Shown here piece by piece: positions 48,301 through 60,600 of a stretch of 64,000 nucleotides of DNA. The notes under the pieces are model-generated. The model was not told the DNA's origin and made no database searches. It was given only the letters and a program-made list of their open reading frames with translations. Where the stretch lies: contig JAUIRK010000105.1 in the NCBI GenBank assembly GCA_030549495.1, positions 434,001 through 498,000 on the forward strand, in the 5' to 3' direction. Every line of letters starts with the position of its first letter. The first letter of the stretch is position 1. Source of the DNA: Nectonema munidae. Its lineage: Eukaryota; Nematomorpha; Nectonematoida; Nectonematidae. The translations under genes and the position numbers were made by a program.

Positions 48301-51300
48301 TAAATAATTTTATTCGAAAAAAAATACAAAGATTAATTTTAACCTGCGAAGTGAATCATCAAGCTCATTCCCCTTTTACCTTTCGTTGAATCCTTTACGA
48401 GAACTTGGATTGGTAAATCACTGAACTTGTATCTGATTCCTCTTTTCTTGCAGCACACATATCCGATTGTGTTTGTTCTTCTGGACTCCTATACCTGTTG
48501 TATGCGCTATCCACGTTCCAGTGTCTGGCGTCTCGTTTTACTCTTCCTTCTCATCGCATCCTACCTCACTTGGTATGTTGCCTTTATCATTTTATTTTTC
48601 TTTGTAAAAGATCCAAAAAAATAGGAAACTAGCAAGGTCTTTTTTAAAGTAAACCGCGTGGACAGTCCCTCACTATTTGGGTTGTGATGAAAGTATTCTT
48701 TATAGATACTTATTAAAAATAAGTCCCAAAAAGTAAATAAATGAAGGGGCGTTGAGTCATTGAAAAAGACGTGGAAATTATAAAGAGTAAATATAGAAGT
48801 ACTATATGCTATGCTATATATTTGTGAACTAATCCTTATACATGTGTCTATCATTTATAATTAACATACACACACCACTTCATATGCACCAATCCCCATC
48901 TATTCTTTTGTTCCAGGTTTTTCTTATACATTTTACTTCAACCACAGCAACTCGCCACCCTCCTCCTCCATTTGGTAGTTGAAGATCAGCTAATGAGCAT
49001 AGTGCTCGAAAATTTATCACCCAAAAAAGACATTTTACTTCAGAATTTAAAATAAAAATAAGTTGACATTAAAAACAAAAAAATAAATGCTAATAATAAT
49101 TAATTAAAAAAATTACATTGATGAGTGGATGTTTCAGTACAGAAATAATGAGTTACAAACTTGGAAAGAATGAATTTTTTTACAAGGGTGTTGATAAAAA
49201 GAAAATATTTGACAAAGATGACGTTAACCCAATTAGTGCTGGACAAAATTTGTCCGTTCAAGTGCTGGGGAGGGGCGTAAAGTGGTAATGTTGCCCCCCC
49301 CATGCATTTTTGAAACTCAGATATTAATTGGAAAGAAGTTTTAATATAATGCATATTTTTAATGTTATATATAGTTTGAGTATCGACTATAGTGCATGTA
49401 GCAAATTCAGTGCTGATGCCTGCCTCCATTTTACGGTTTCACAAATAGTGCAATCAAACCTGTCAATAAAATTGATCTAAATGTGACAGCTCATCTCAAA
49501 AAGGAACTTTTTATCTAAATAATTATATAAAGTTTTTTACACATGTATACCCATTTTCAAATATGCTAAATTCAGTGGTGATATTCATTTTTTTTATGAA
49601 AATCAATCAAACCTGTCAAAAAATTGATCTAAATGTTACAGCTCATCTCAAAAAGAAGCTTTTTATCTAAATAATAATATAAAGTTTTTTACACATATAT
49701 ACCCATTTTTAAGCATGCGTAATTCAGTGGTGAAATTCATTTTTTTATGAAATTCAATCAAAACTGTCAAAAAATTGATTTATCCCAAAAAGAAAGGATC
49801 AGGCACGGTTTTTTGAATTAGACAATTACGTTTAATAGAAAGTATAGGGAGGTGATGAATTTTACCGTGTATATAGGCATTTTACACACATATACCCATT
49901 TTCAATGTAGGCTCGGTTTACTGGTTATATTCCTTTTTTAATAAATATTAGTCAAACCTGACAAAATAATTTAAATACGACAGCCCATCCCATGTCAAAA
50001 TTAAAATTTTTATTCTTATAAAAAGTTTTTTATACATTTCAAGTATGTAGAATTTTATGGTGATGTCATTTTTTATGAAATAAATAAAACCTGTCAAAAA
50101 AATCTATGATTCACTCAAAATATTTTATTCTACAGTAACTTATGTAACTCGATAGGACCTCCATCTTTTTGGCTACAAATTCGTTATCGACTTGCAGTCT
50201 CTACGTCATATTATAATTTACAGTATCTAATTTTGCTATCCATTCCATGATGATCTTTTCTTCGTAGCTCTTTTTTCATTAGAAATTTATATTCTTCAAT
50301 GTGTGTTCGAAAATTTTTTTATAATGATAAAATTACTTTTTTCCTCTCTCAAAGCATTCTGATTAAAGAATCTTCTTGACGATCTTAGACTTTTATCAGT
50401 ATCGTGTATTTTATTATCAGGCCTGAATATTTCTCAACCAATCTCATTTCAAAGGTTTTTTTCTGATGAATCATTCGTGATGTTCATTGTTCAATTACAA
50501 AAAGTTGTCCACGTTCTTCATCTAAAAAATTATTTCTTTGACGCAAAAGGAAAAAGATGGACAAATTCAATTTAAATTAAAAATATCTTGATAGTGACTA
50601 AGTTCTCACATATTGGCATCTGTGCCATTTTTGATAAATCTGACCTATTCTAAATTTTCTGATTTCCTACCCATCTTAGCTAAATGTTAATTGTAATCTT
50701 AGATGATAAGCTATAGATTTAAATATTTTTCATTTGTAAAAGAGGAACTTCTTTTTCACAGTCAAAATCTTTTTTGAAGCATCTAATATTATATAATTAA
50801 ACCACTTCCTAGTTCATTAGAACATGGTAGATCTTCCATTTAGTCAAGATACATATTTTTTTAATTATTTGTTTTGATCACATGTTCTTTTTTCAACTAG
50901 TTTTCAACTTGGTTCCTTCTCTCATACAAATTTTCAAAAGATTTTATAATACGTTTTCTTTTTTTTTAAATAAATATTTCATACTCAAGATGATTTTAGA
51001 AAGTATCATTCGTACAAATATACAAAATATACAAAAAAAAGTATATTTTTACTATATACCTAATATGCAGCCATTTTTTGAAAATTTTTTACAGAACTGA
51101 TTTTCAGACATACATTACTAATTCAATTGCCACTTCGAGATATTTTTTAACCGTATTATCCAAAATCCAGTACAGAAATAAAATAAGCATAGTCGATTTG
51201 GTATAAAACAGATATTTTATTTTTTTGAAAATATTTTTGAAGACAGTATCTAGAAGTAAACCGCCAAAGCTTTCAGATATTTTAAAACCATAAATGCCAA

Positions 51301-54014
51301 ACCTGAGTCCAAAAATGAAACCAGCATCTTCCATTTGGCATAAAAACAGATATTTTATTTAAATTTCAAAAATATTTCTGTAGACATTAGACGTAAATCG
51401 AACATTTGATTGACACTTTCAGACATTTAAAACCTCTAAATGCAAAAAATGATTTCAGAAAAAAATTATTATGGTCGAATTGGTATAAAAACATATATTT
51501 CATGTAAAATTAGAGAGAATATTTTGGGATATAGTTTTTAGACATAAACCGCAAATTTGATTGACACTAACAGTAAAACCTCTAAATGCGAAAACGGTGT
51601 TCAGAAATGAAATCATCATGATCTATTTGCTATAAAAACATATATTTCACGTAAAATTAGAATCAATATTTTTGAAAACAAATTTTACAACTAAACGCAA
51701 ATTTGATTGATACTTATTGGTATTTTCAAATTTAAACTGCAAAAATTGAATCCATAAATGAAACTAACATGGTTGATTTGGTATAAAAACATATATTTAA
51801 TTGTAAAATTTGAATGAATGTTTTTGGAGACAATTTTTAGAAGTAAACCGCAAATTTCATTAACACTTATAACTGTTTTCACATCCTAAATGTAAAAAAA
51901 TGAGTTCAGAAATGAAAACAGCATGATTGATTTGGTATAAAAACAAATATTTCATGTAAAATTGAGAGAATATTTTTGGAGATAGCTTTTAGAAGTAAAC
52001 CGCAAATTTTGACTGATATTTTAAAACTTCTAAATGTGAAAAATGAGTTCAGAAATGAAAACAGCATGGTTGATTTGGTATAAAACATATATTTCATTGT
52101 AAAATTTGAATGAATGTTTTTGGAGATAATTTTTAGAAGTAAACCGCAAATTTGATTAACACTTATAGGTATTTCCATATCCTAAACGTAAAAAATTAGT
52201 CCAGAAATGAAACCAGCATGGCCGATTTAGTATAACATATATTTTATGTAAAATGTAAAGGAATGTTTTTGGAGACCATTTTCATAAGTAAACCGCAAAT
52301 TTGATTAATACTTATAGGTATTTTCAAATCCTAAATGTAAAAAATGAGTCCAAAAATGAAAACAGCATGACCGATTTAGTATAAAAACATATATTTTATG
52401 TAAAAATTTGAAGGTATATTTTATTAGATATATTTTAGATCAATCAAAATTTTGATTGACATTTTCTAAAAAGTAGCAATGATTATTGAAAAAATTAAAT
52501 ATATAAAGTGTTATGCGTTCTAAACTGTATATAATTATAAATTTTCAGGGTATTATATAATATAGATCCTAAGTTATAAGGTTAAGTACAGATAATGTCA
52601 AAATTTTTCTGAAAAATTTTAATTTTTTATTTTGATTGACAGTTTTGGACATGAAGGGGTCATTCAACTACCATGAAAATGGTTTCAAAAGATGCAGCTA
52701 GCGATTTTAGGAAAAGTCACAAAATTGGAAGGGATATGATTCAGCCAATTTTCTACAATTAATTTTTTAGTGAAGGGGGGGGGGGGTCCCCCCAGCACTA
52801 ATAGGGTTAAAGCTACAGAATAAATTTATATAAAAGGGGCGAGATAAAGATCGGAAGTGACTTTTGTTTGAAAGCTCTGATGAACGATTCATTTTGAAGA
52901 GTTTTACTTTTTAAAGTTTCCTCTGGATCAAATTCGCTACGGGAAAGTGGCTTTATCCTGTATTTGATGATTTTTCGAGTTTTGGCGTCGCTCTTTTGAT
53001 TTTGGCCTCATTTTGTGGATCCATTCTCTCTTACTTCACAGGAAAGTGTTTGAACAACTTGTTCTGGACCAAGAATGGTAAGCTATTTTATTCATGCTCA
53101 CTATTTTTATGTAACAAACTCGATTTATAAGCAAAAATCAAAATCGGGACAAACACTACAGTTGACTACTTTTAAACCGGAAACCACTGATTCGAACCTT
53201 CCTTAACCCATTAAGTCCCAATGTTCCCATTTGGGAACATAAGTAATTTCATCTTCGTCTGCTATTTTCAATGACTTTGAGTATAAATCGTCTGCGTTTT
53301 TTTAAATATCGTCTGATTTCTTTGGTACTTAATGGGTTAATCCGACACTTTTATTATCGTAGAAATCTTTAATTTACTAAAATTATTGAATGATTTATTC
53401 AATTATCAACTGAGATTCTTGAAGGTTTAGTAAAATAAAAGTTTCACAAATGAAGAAGTGAGTCTCTATATCTTGCAAGGAAAAGTGATTAGAGAAAGAC
53501 TAAATCACCTTAAACAACAAAAGAAATGTTCAAAAATTGTCTACACTCAGTAGAATCAGTACATCAGAATAATTTTTTTGTTCAAAAGTTCATACTGAGA
53601 GAAATTGAATGAACAGCGTGTGATTTTTCATTAAAATAATAATCACTCAACCGGAAAATCACTACTTGGGAAAGGCCGAATCCCAAGCATTCGGAATTAG
53701 TGATAGTCGACTGTGTTATAAAAAGGTTTTCTTCCATTAATATTTATCAAATTAATACAAAACAAAATATTTTTATATTTTATATTTTATAGTGTTGTCT
53801 TCGAATAATGAATATCAAATCACACACCCTAATAAACACAGGTATAATTCGGAGGCGCGCGCGATAGCTTAATCGATCCAAAAAACAGTTTTTATAAAAC
53901 TAAAAGGGTGCACTTCTAAAATCACTACTATTTCTTTTTTCAGTTAAAAAGGAAAAGCAGAAGAAGAGAAAGACGATTAAGAAGGAGAAAAAGAAGAAAA
54001 TAAAGGCCTTGTAA
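45330..54014 (+). CDS. AIG1/ADTRP-family membrane hydrolase
   Basis: Related to human AIG1 and ADTRP, six-pass membrane threonine hydrolases that cleave fatty-acid esters of hydroxy fatty acids. Exons 45330-45470, 46102-46218, 47480-47581, 48454-48572, 52917-53077 and 53944-54014 join in frame to 236 aa (human 230-238). Hallmarks: LKYLT, with T43 at the family's nucleophile position; IWHQVAAFPLAL; SIQPFFPAFLNHGFHTYPIV, with H121 at the catalytic His position; and TGKWLYPVFDDF near the last helices. Helix positions agree with the family along the whole length. Odd points: the C-terminus is a strongly basic KKEKQKKRKTIKKEKKKK tail, and the exon 5 acceptor (TTTTTAAAG) is weak. Intron 1 to 2 uses GTAATT. 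The intron before exon 5 holds a 3.6-kb TTAA-flanked element, and the intron after exon 5 a 130-bp MITE. A competing last exon is at 48917. Orthology to one vertebrate paralogue cannot be decided. Confidence 0.9.
46340..46480 (-). repeat. tRNA-derived SINE
   Basis: The minus strand has GAGTGAGTAAGGTCGGTTTG (A-box-like) followed by the B-box GGTCTTGGGTTCGATCCC, as in the copy at 11030-11185. The downstream sequence (ATGGTGCCATTGTGCCTTC) is the SINE body. It lies in an intron of the AIG1-like gene, antisense to it. Confidence 0.6.
48917..49055 (+). CDS. Possible alternative last exon of the AIG1-like gene
   Basis: It is preceded by a strong acceptor (TATTCTTTTGTTCCAG). Joined to exon 4 (phase 2) it restores Trp and continues WFFLYILLQPQQLATLLLHL, then VVEDQLMSIVLENLS, to TAA at 49053-49055, with AATAAA at 49082-49087. 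The product would lack the last membrane helices and the basic tail but would keep T43 and H121. The family-conserved continuation is exon 5 at 52917, so this exon is optional at best. Confidence 0.5.
49440..50110 (+). repeat. Tandem array, ~150-bp unit, about four copies
   Basis: The phrase GACAGCTCATCTCAAAAAG begins units at about 49484 and 49636 (152 bp apart). More diverged units follow near 49786 and 49976. Each unit also contains ACACATATACCCATTTT, TTCAGTGGTGA and CAAACCTGTCAAAAA. Confidence 0.85.
51180..52440 (+). repeat. Tandem array, ~140-155-bp unit, about nine copies
   Basis: TTGGTATAAAAACATATATT or a close variant recurs at about 51198, 51335, 51478, 51627, 51777, 51933, 52074, 52225 and 52374. 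Each is followed by GTAAAATTAGA..., a TTTTAGAAGTAAACCGCAAA segment and GATTGA(C/T)ACTTA. The units differ from those of the first array, so the element holds two unrelated satellites. Confidence 0.88.
53207..53336. mobile_element. TTAA-flanked MITE (130 bp)
   Basis: It is flanked by TTAA at 53203-53206 and 53337-53340, with ends CCCATTAAGTCCC and GTACTTAATGGG. Internal AACATAAGTAATTTCATCTT and ATCGTCTGCGTTTTTTT match the 23.2- and 62.6-kb copies. It is in the last intron of the AIG1-like gene. Within the family it is closest to the inverted third copy at 23.41-23.54 kb. Confidence 0.9.
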
Positions 54015-54084
54015 ATGGTGAACTCTCTTTATCCTAACATTCATGAATACAATACATGTGATGTATCTTTTTTACTTTGTAAAA

Positions 54085-54090
54085 ATAAAT
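54085..54090 (+). terminator. Polyadenylation signal of the AIG1-like gene
   Basis: AATAAA 71 nt after the stop codon. Further AATAAA words follow near 54155-54175. Confidence 0.55.
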
Positions 54091-54579
54091 GTTCAGTTTT
54101 ATTATTACGATTCAGGTCACTCACTTTCAAAAGTGCTGCAAGATTGGAACGAAATAAAATAAATAAAAATAAATTTTTTATTTTTGTAAAACAATTTTTA
54201 TTAAATGGAAGCTTGCTGCATTTTTAAAAGGGAGAGAGTACTTTTTTATTATCTTTAAATCTTTTATACTTCATTTTTTGATGTTTTCACGCCATTTTTC
54301 ATAGTTTGGTCAGCAAGGGGTCGGTGTCATAATTTTTACAAAAGAAATGCTTTAATGTCATTTAAATCATGTTTTAATACAAAGCATGTTGATTAGCTGT
54401 AAAATTAATTGCTCGCCCTTATTCACTTTATGAACATGAAAAATGAAATAATTTTTATATAAAAATTGGAAGAAATTATAGGTCCGTTTTTGGTGAACGG
54501 AGAAGGTGTTAAAAAAAAGTGGGGTAACTTGGACCTCTGTTTTAAAACAAGACTTGACATTAAAATTCGATTTAAAAAG

Positions 54580-54585
54580 TTTATT
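54580..54585 (-). terminator. Polyadenylation signal of eIF3h
   Basis: AATAAA on the minus strand about 45 nt after the eIF3h stop. The two convergent genes leave roughly 500 bp between their signals. Confidence 0.6.
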
Positions 54586-54629
54586 TCCTCAAATCACAAA
54601 ATGAGGAGAGAAGATTTGCAAACTCTTGC

Positions 54630-57600
54630 TTAGAAGGAAACAGAGGGATCGATGTTTTGGAGAGCGTCTGCGAGCGAGAGTTTTTCTGAGTGGGATTTGT
54701 AGATGCCGTTGATCTGTTTGGACAATTCCTTGAGATTAGCGCCCAGAAGTAAACTGTCCAAACGAGATGGACATGGCACAAACTTGAAAACACGATCCAA
54801 ATCTTCATCAGGAAGAAGTGGGATATTCTCAATCTTCCGAGCAACATTTTCTTCGTCCTGAAAAACACTAAATTTTAGGAATAAAAAATTGTTGCGCTTG
54901 TTCACTACCAAGATGGTCAGTAATTTTATTGTAGGATTAAGGAATTCAAAGGTTTTATACGTTAGAGTAGTATAATACAAATTTGCCAAAATCAAGCTAC
55001 TCACTATCAATACTAATTTTTTCAGAATTTTATATTATGTTTCGCTTTTAGAAATTTTTTTACCTTTTTGGAAAAATTGTTCCGATTAAAATGTTTGCTT
55101 ATTCTACAAGAAAAGTTCATTTTGGTGTTTAATTTTAAAAAATTGATCATTCAAGTATAAAGATTATAATTTTTGAAATATTATAAAAGTATTTTTTGTA
55201 TGTTCTATTTTTAACTAAAAAAAATTTTGCTTTTTAGCTAAATGTAATTCTCACTGAATATTTTTATTTCTTATATTAGCGAGTAATTGTACTTTTTTGA
55301 AAAGTAAAAACATGAACTATGAAAAATTTAGTTTTTTTGATATAATAAAATCTGATTTTGTCGGCATTATAATTTTAAATAACACTTTGATATAAATTGC
55401 ACATTTTTGAGTATTAAAATTGAAGAAACGGATAAAGTTTAGGATTTAAATAGCAAGAACTTTTTTGAAACAGAGGAATGCATCCTGAGTTACAAATATT
55501 TTAAAATAAATTACGAAAAATGCATTTAGGTATATTTTATATATTTCACGCATATTTAAACATTACTACTATAATAAAAATGCACGTTTAAAATGTCAAT
55601 ATGTAATCCAGAAAAATACAGGAATTTAAAGTAAAGTAACAAAAATCGATAAATCATGCTTTTCAATTTAGGCTTTTTTTTATCAAGGAATTCTCTATTC
55701 CTTTTCCCAATCATTATGTACTTAGAATCCCTAAATATACGGTGCTGTTTACCGCATGTGTTAGCGGTCAACGAATCACATCTAGATTGTCAAGGTAAGG
55801 GTAATTGATACGCGTTTAGCCTTGTAGAGCAAACGTTGTTGGTAGATCTTATGGTTTTGCTTGTGCACGGCAGTCAGTTTGTTCGTCTCTTGCAGCAACT
55901 CATCCAGTGTTTCCATCATCACGCGAATGTTTGACTCCAATTTGCAACTGAAAAATTTAAGGCAACAATCACCACCACCAATGATTACCCTTTATTCTCA
56001 ACTCTTTTTTGCAATAATTCGTTTGAAAACACTTACCATGTAAAAAGGCATGGCGAGACAAAAACCCATACCTCTTTAGTTAGCAAGAAGTATTTTGAGG
56101 CAAGCGTTCCAAAAAATGAAATCTACTTTAATATACCGTAAAGTTCTTTAATTAGAACAAAATTTCACAAATTATCCGTCAAAAACAAATTCGCGAACAA
56201 CCATTTCTAAAATTTTAAATATTTGGCTAAAAAATTTAGTTTTATTTATTTGAGATTTGATTTCCAAATCCTCCGAAAATCGATTTTATACTTTCTTTAT
56301 ACGAAAACTTCTAAAAACCGAAGATAATCAAAAAATCCTTAGTGGCATTGAACTCGGTATTTTTCGGCCTTGATCCTTACAAAATGCATGATTTTTCAAT
56401 GGTGGACTGGTAAAGATGCTTAGCGAAAACACTGGCTATAGATCGCCGCTATTTACATTTTACAAGACAACAAATACTTATGCGTATTCATTGCTAGCTG
56501 TATAGCAGCTTTTTAAATGAAGCAAAACAGACTTACTCTGAGGCGAGATCCAATGAATTGTAGAATGGAGTGAGATACATGGGATCTTGCAGGCGATTCA
56601 ACATCACATTCATCAACGGCGAACTTTTGATGCAAATCGGGATTTCTTCAAAAATGGACTCGAAGCTCAGATTTAGTTTCTTAATACTAAGGAGAAAAAG
56701 AAAAATTGACGCGAAGACATCCAACTGCAATTTCGGGTACTTATAATTGCTAGGTATTAAAATCAAACTCTTACTCCGGTCTTTGAATAAATAAGGGCCG
56801 CTCTTCATGTTTACAAGAACAAAACTTTAAACCAAAAAAGATGGAATTTTTATGAAAAAGAAGCATAAAACATTGGAAGCTTGGGAAAATCATAAGCAAA
56901 CACAAAAGAAGAAATGAACATTGTGAATATGGACTGTTATTTTTTTGAGCTCAAGATTCGTCAAAAGAACATCTCAAGTCAGAGGCGCACATCCGGAGTT
57001 TTAGAGAAGTTTGACTCTACTTTGGTATAATAGGTATAAAAATCACTTTTCAGGAGAGAAGTCATCCCCAGAACAAGCAGTAGAAACAGCGTCCGTCAAT
57101 CTCATCGCCTTGATGCTCAGGTTTCCGAGGGCAGTTGAGTTGTGATCGTAGATCAAGACGATGCAATCCCGGAGCGAATTCTGATAGTTGAACTGATCTT
57201 GGATGAGGCAGGAGTTGAGACTTGAAGAAGAGTGCGAGTCATTTTGGTACCAGCCCACGTTTATCGTGTCGTAGCGGAGGGAGCGCAAATTCCTCATCGT
57301 GCTCATCTGTAGATTCCGGGCTGTGCAAAAAAAACAAAAAAACTTCTTGGCCGACAGGATTCTTATAATAAAGCACACATTCATTTCCAAATACTATTTT
57401 ATTAATGGAATTAATCGCTTTTCAAAGTTTGGCCATGAGTTCTGCTTGCATTGCTAGTGAAAATTAAAATTTATTTAGCTTGTAAAGACATTCATTTCGA
57501 TAGCCTAACTTTATTTCTGTCTGTTGAAGTCTGATAGATCGCTCAACCGTAAACACAAGCATTTCATTAGTGGATTATTTGATTTTCCCTTTTAGTAATG

Positions 57601-60600
57601 GTGATTTTATACCTTACGTATACTTAAAAATAAAATATTGTCAGAAAATGTGTATTTCTATTTTGCTTTAACCCTCGCTTGACGGACTCTATGTATTTTT
57701 TCCGCTCTCAACATTGTAATTACATTTTTATGTAATTACCACTAACATGTAAATGTTCTTTACAATGTTAAGTTTAATCTTTAGTAAAAAAAATTATTTT
57801 GTGGCTATATTTTTTACCAAAACTTAAAAATAATAAATTTATCATAAAAAATTAATAGATGGCGTTAATTTATATATATATAATAATTTAAAAAAAATTT
57901 AGGAATTTAACTTTACAACGCATATAATTATATTTTCAAGCTATTCTCATAACACGAATAACCGGTTTTTACTTCAAAAAAAACTTAGTCTAGAAAAGTC
58001 AAAAAAAATATAACAGGTGTTAAAAATTTATTTTAAAACTATAAACTGAGCAAATAACTTTAGAATGATATTTACAAAACATATTTCCACATTTTGCACA
58101 TCGACGTGAAGTTCTGTTTTTTCTTGAGATGCAAAGAAAACATGAAACTTTGCTTGATGATGTAGGTTCTACTTCACTACGACTTTCAAAACCATAGTAT
58201 GATAATAAATGCTTGACATCAAGGGATAACTCTGAAGTTAGAGATCTTATTTTCATAGATTCTTCAGCCATTCGCATTTTTATAAATATCTTTCTACCCT
58301 CTTGTTTTGTGTTGGGGAAATCCCTAGGGCTATTGAACTTTGCTATAACCCATGAGTTCAGCACACTAATATCTAGATAATTTGAAAATAGCGCAAAAGT
58401 CCACTTTCTATTGGGTTTATACGATTTGTAAGCTCTTAGCATTTTATTCACATCAACTCCACCTTTGAACTTGTTGTATTCCAACAAGCTTTCAGGTTTC
58501 GAAGCAACATTAGCGATTTGCACGTTTTTATGCTGTGACGACATAATATATACAACTTTGAAGTTACGTACGGCATGACGTCTAGGTATATACGCGCTCA
58601 GAGAAACATAGGAATATTTATTCTACTTTCGCATTCTAAGTCGCAATTCTCTAAGATAGGGGGGGGGGTCTAAATACTAAGGGGACAAATATCCTATTTG
58701 ACATAACAGTTCCGCACAATGATAAATTTTTTGTACTACACCAAACAGCTAAGGAATGACTAGTAAAAAATTTATCCGTGTAAATGCCACACCCTTCAGG
58801 TATTTTACTATTTTCAATTAGTCTTTTGCGAATATTTAGCCCAGAAAAGTAAGTTCTATCAGAAATACCACCCACATAGATTTCGGGAGATATACAATAA
58901 TAAAAGTTAGCGTCGTTTATGTGATATAATTTTATACCGTAGTGTCCGGGTTTTTTGGGGGTCATATATTTTGACCGACATCCTCCCCTAAATGTAACAA
59001 GCTGTTCATCTATGGCAGTGGTTCCCAACCTTTTTTATCCCGTTCCCCCTTTTTCAGACACTTTTTTTACCTGTGGACCCCTACAACTGAATAGTTTGAG
59101 CTAACAAAATTAATCAAAGATTTTTTGAAAAAATGATTGTATAGTCATCTGATTAAATAGTATGCTTATTCATATGAAATCAGAGAAATCGTAAAGCTTT
59201 TTATTTAAGAGTAAAATACAAACAAAAATAATATTTTAAAATGTTGTTATAGTTGTAGAATGTAGGTTGGATAAGCTCAATGAACTCTTCTTGAGCCTCT
59301 TCTAACACATCATCAACATGACATAAAAACGAATTTTTAGCTAGTTCTGCATTTTTAGGGCTTAAGTCAGGAAAGTATCGTCAAATTCATCGTCTAGCTG
59401 AGACAAGTGATTCATGATTTCTTTTGGATAAAGTGCTTGGGACGTGACCATCAGCCAAAAATAATTGTCATTAGCATCTCTCGTTTTTTTTTGTCAAAAC
59501 GTAAAAATACGTGAATGAGAGTAAACATATCGCGTCCCAAGCAACTTAGTAAAAAGGACCCCAGCATTTGAAAATAAGTCAGTAGTTTTAACTTTTTGAT
59601 CACCATTTTGACCGATATAAATCAAAGAGCCAAAGTAAGCGAGAAGATGGGAAACACTAAACTTTGTGTAGCAGTGGTACAAGTTTACGTACTTAGGATT
59701 AGTCGATCTAAAAAATAAAATTTGTTTTTACTTTTCAGATTTTAAAAATACAACTTACTTATAATTGGATTCCATTTTGTGCATTGTCATTGAGTACAAG
59801 TATTGAATAAGTTCAACATCGAAAAAAAGTTTAAATATGGAAAAAATATCCCTTAAATTTTTAGCAGAGCTTTTAGGACCTGGAGGTCTGGAGATCGAAT
59901 CGCGAATATTCAAACTTTCTCTTCTTCCTACTCCACTACTTCTTGGCTCCGAAAAATATTCAGTAGAATCAGGAGCAATCAGATTTTGATCAAAAAAGTC
60001 AATTTCACAAGACATGTTCGAGATTTGAGATGTCTCATTATTATCAGAATCACTGAAAGTTGAAGAAGGGTTCTAGTAGCAATACTGTCGCCCAATTCCT
60101 CTTGTTTTACAGCCATGTCAAACATGCGGCCCGCGGGCTGCATGCGGCCCATTACAAGCAGATTTGCGGCCACCACAGATTACAGTATTTCTCAGAGAAC
60201 TAGGTTCGCTGATTTTCACTTATCATCTCTTATAAAAGTTCGCACTGCACAGAAATTTCAGCCAGACATAGCAAAGATTGTCAATAACAAGTGGTGTCAA
60301 GCCTCGGGACAAGAACATGTAAAGTATTTGAATAATTAACAATAAATGTTTATTTTGAATTATTGTGATTTATGTGCATTTCATTTGTAGTTCATTCAAA
60401 TAATGTGGGCCATGTATGTTGCCTTATAAACTTTTTTATATTAAAATAAAGAACAGATTTATATCCTTGCTAATTTTTTAATTAAATTATTTTGTTTAAC
60501 TATACATGACTTTGTACTTGCATTTTTGAATATAATCAAACCATTACATGTTTCTAAGTTAAAAGTAAAATATTCTGCAATAATTTTTATTGAACAACTT

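Larger units (their letters stand above)
49228..52806. mobile_element. TTAA-flanked 3.6-kb element carrying tandem arrays
   Basis: It is flanked by TTAA (49224-49227 and 52807-52810). The ends are CCCAATTAGTGCTGG (left) and CCAGCACTAATAGGG (right), which are inverted repeats. This matches piggyBac-superfamily hallmarks, but no transposase was recognised, only two tandem arrays (about 49440-50110 and 51180-52440) and an unassigned 1-kb middle. A G run abuts the right end. A related terminus (complement GGGGAGGGGC...CAAGTGCT) occurs at about 8430-8475. It fills most of the AIG1-like intron 48573-52916 and ends 106 bp before the next exon. Confidence 0.85.

Noticed and set aside
50106-51100. Transposase in the middle of the 49228-52806 element
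   Set aside because: Both strands were read. Only short A/T-driven ORFs occur and no piggyBac DDD or Cys-rich motif is visible.
51180-52440. CRISPR-like periodic repeats
   Set aside because: Units are ~150 bp, direct and degenerate along their whole length, with no short identical repeat separated by unique spacers, and the genome is eukaryotic. They are satellite-type tandem repeats.
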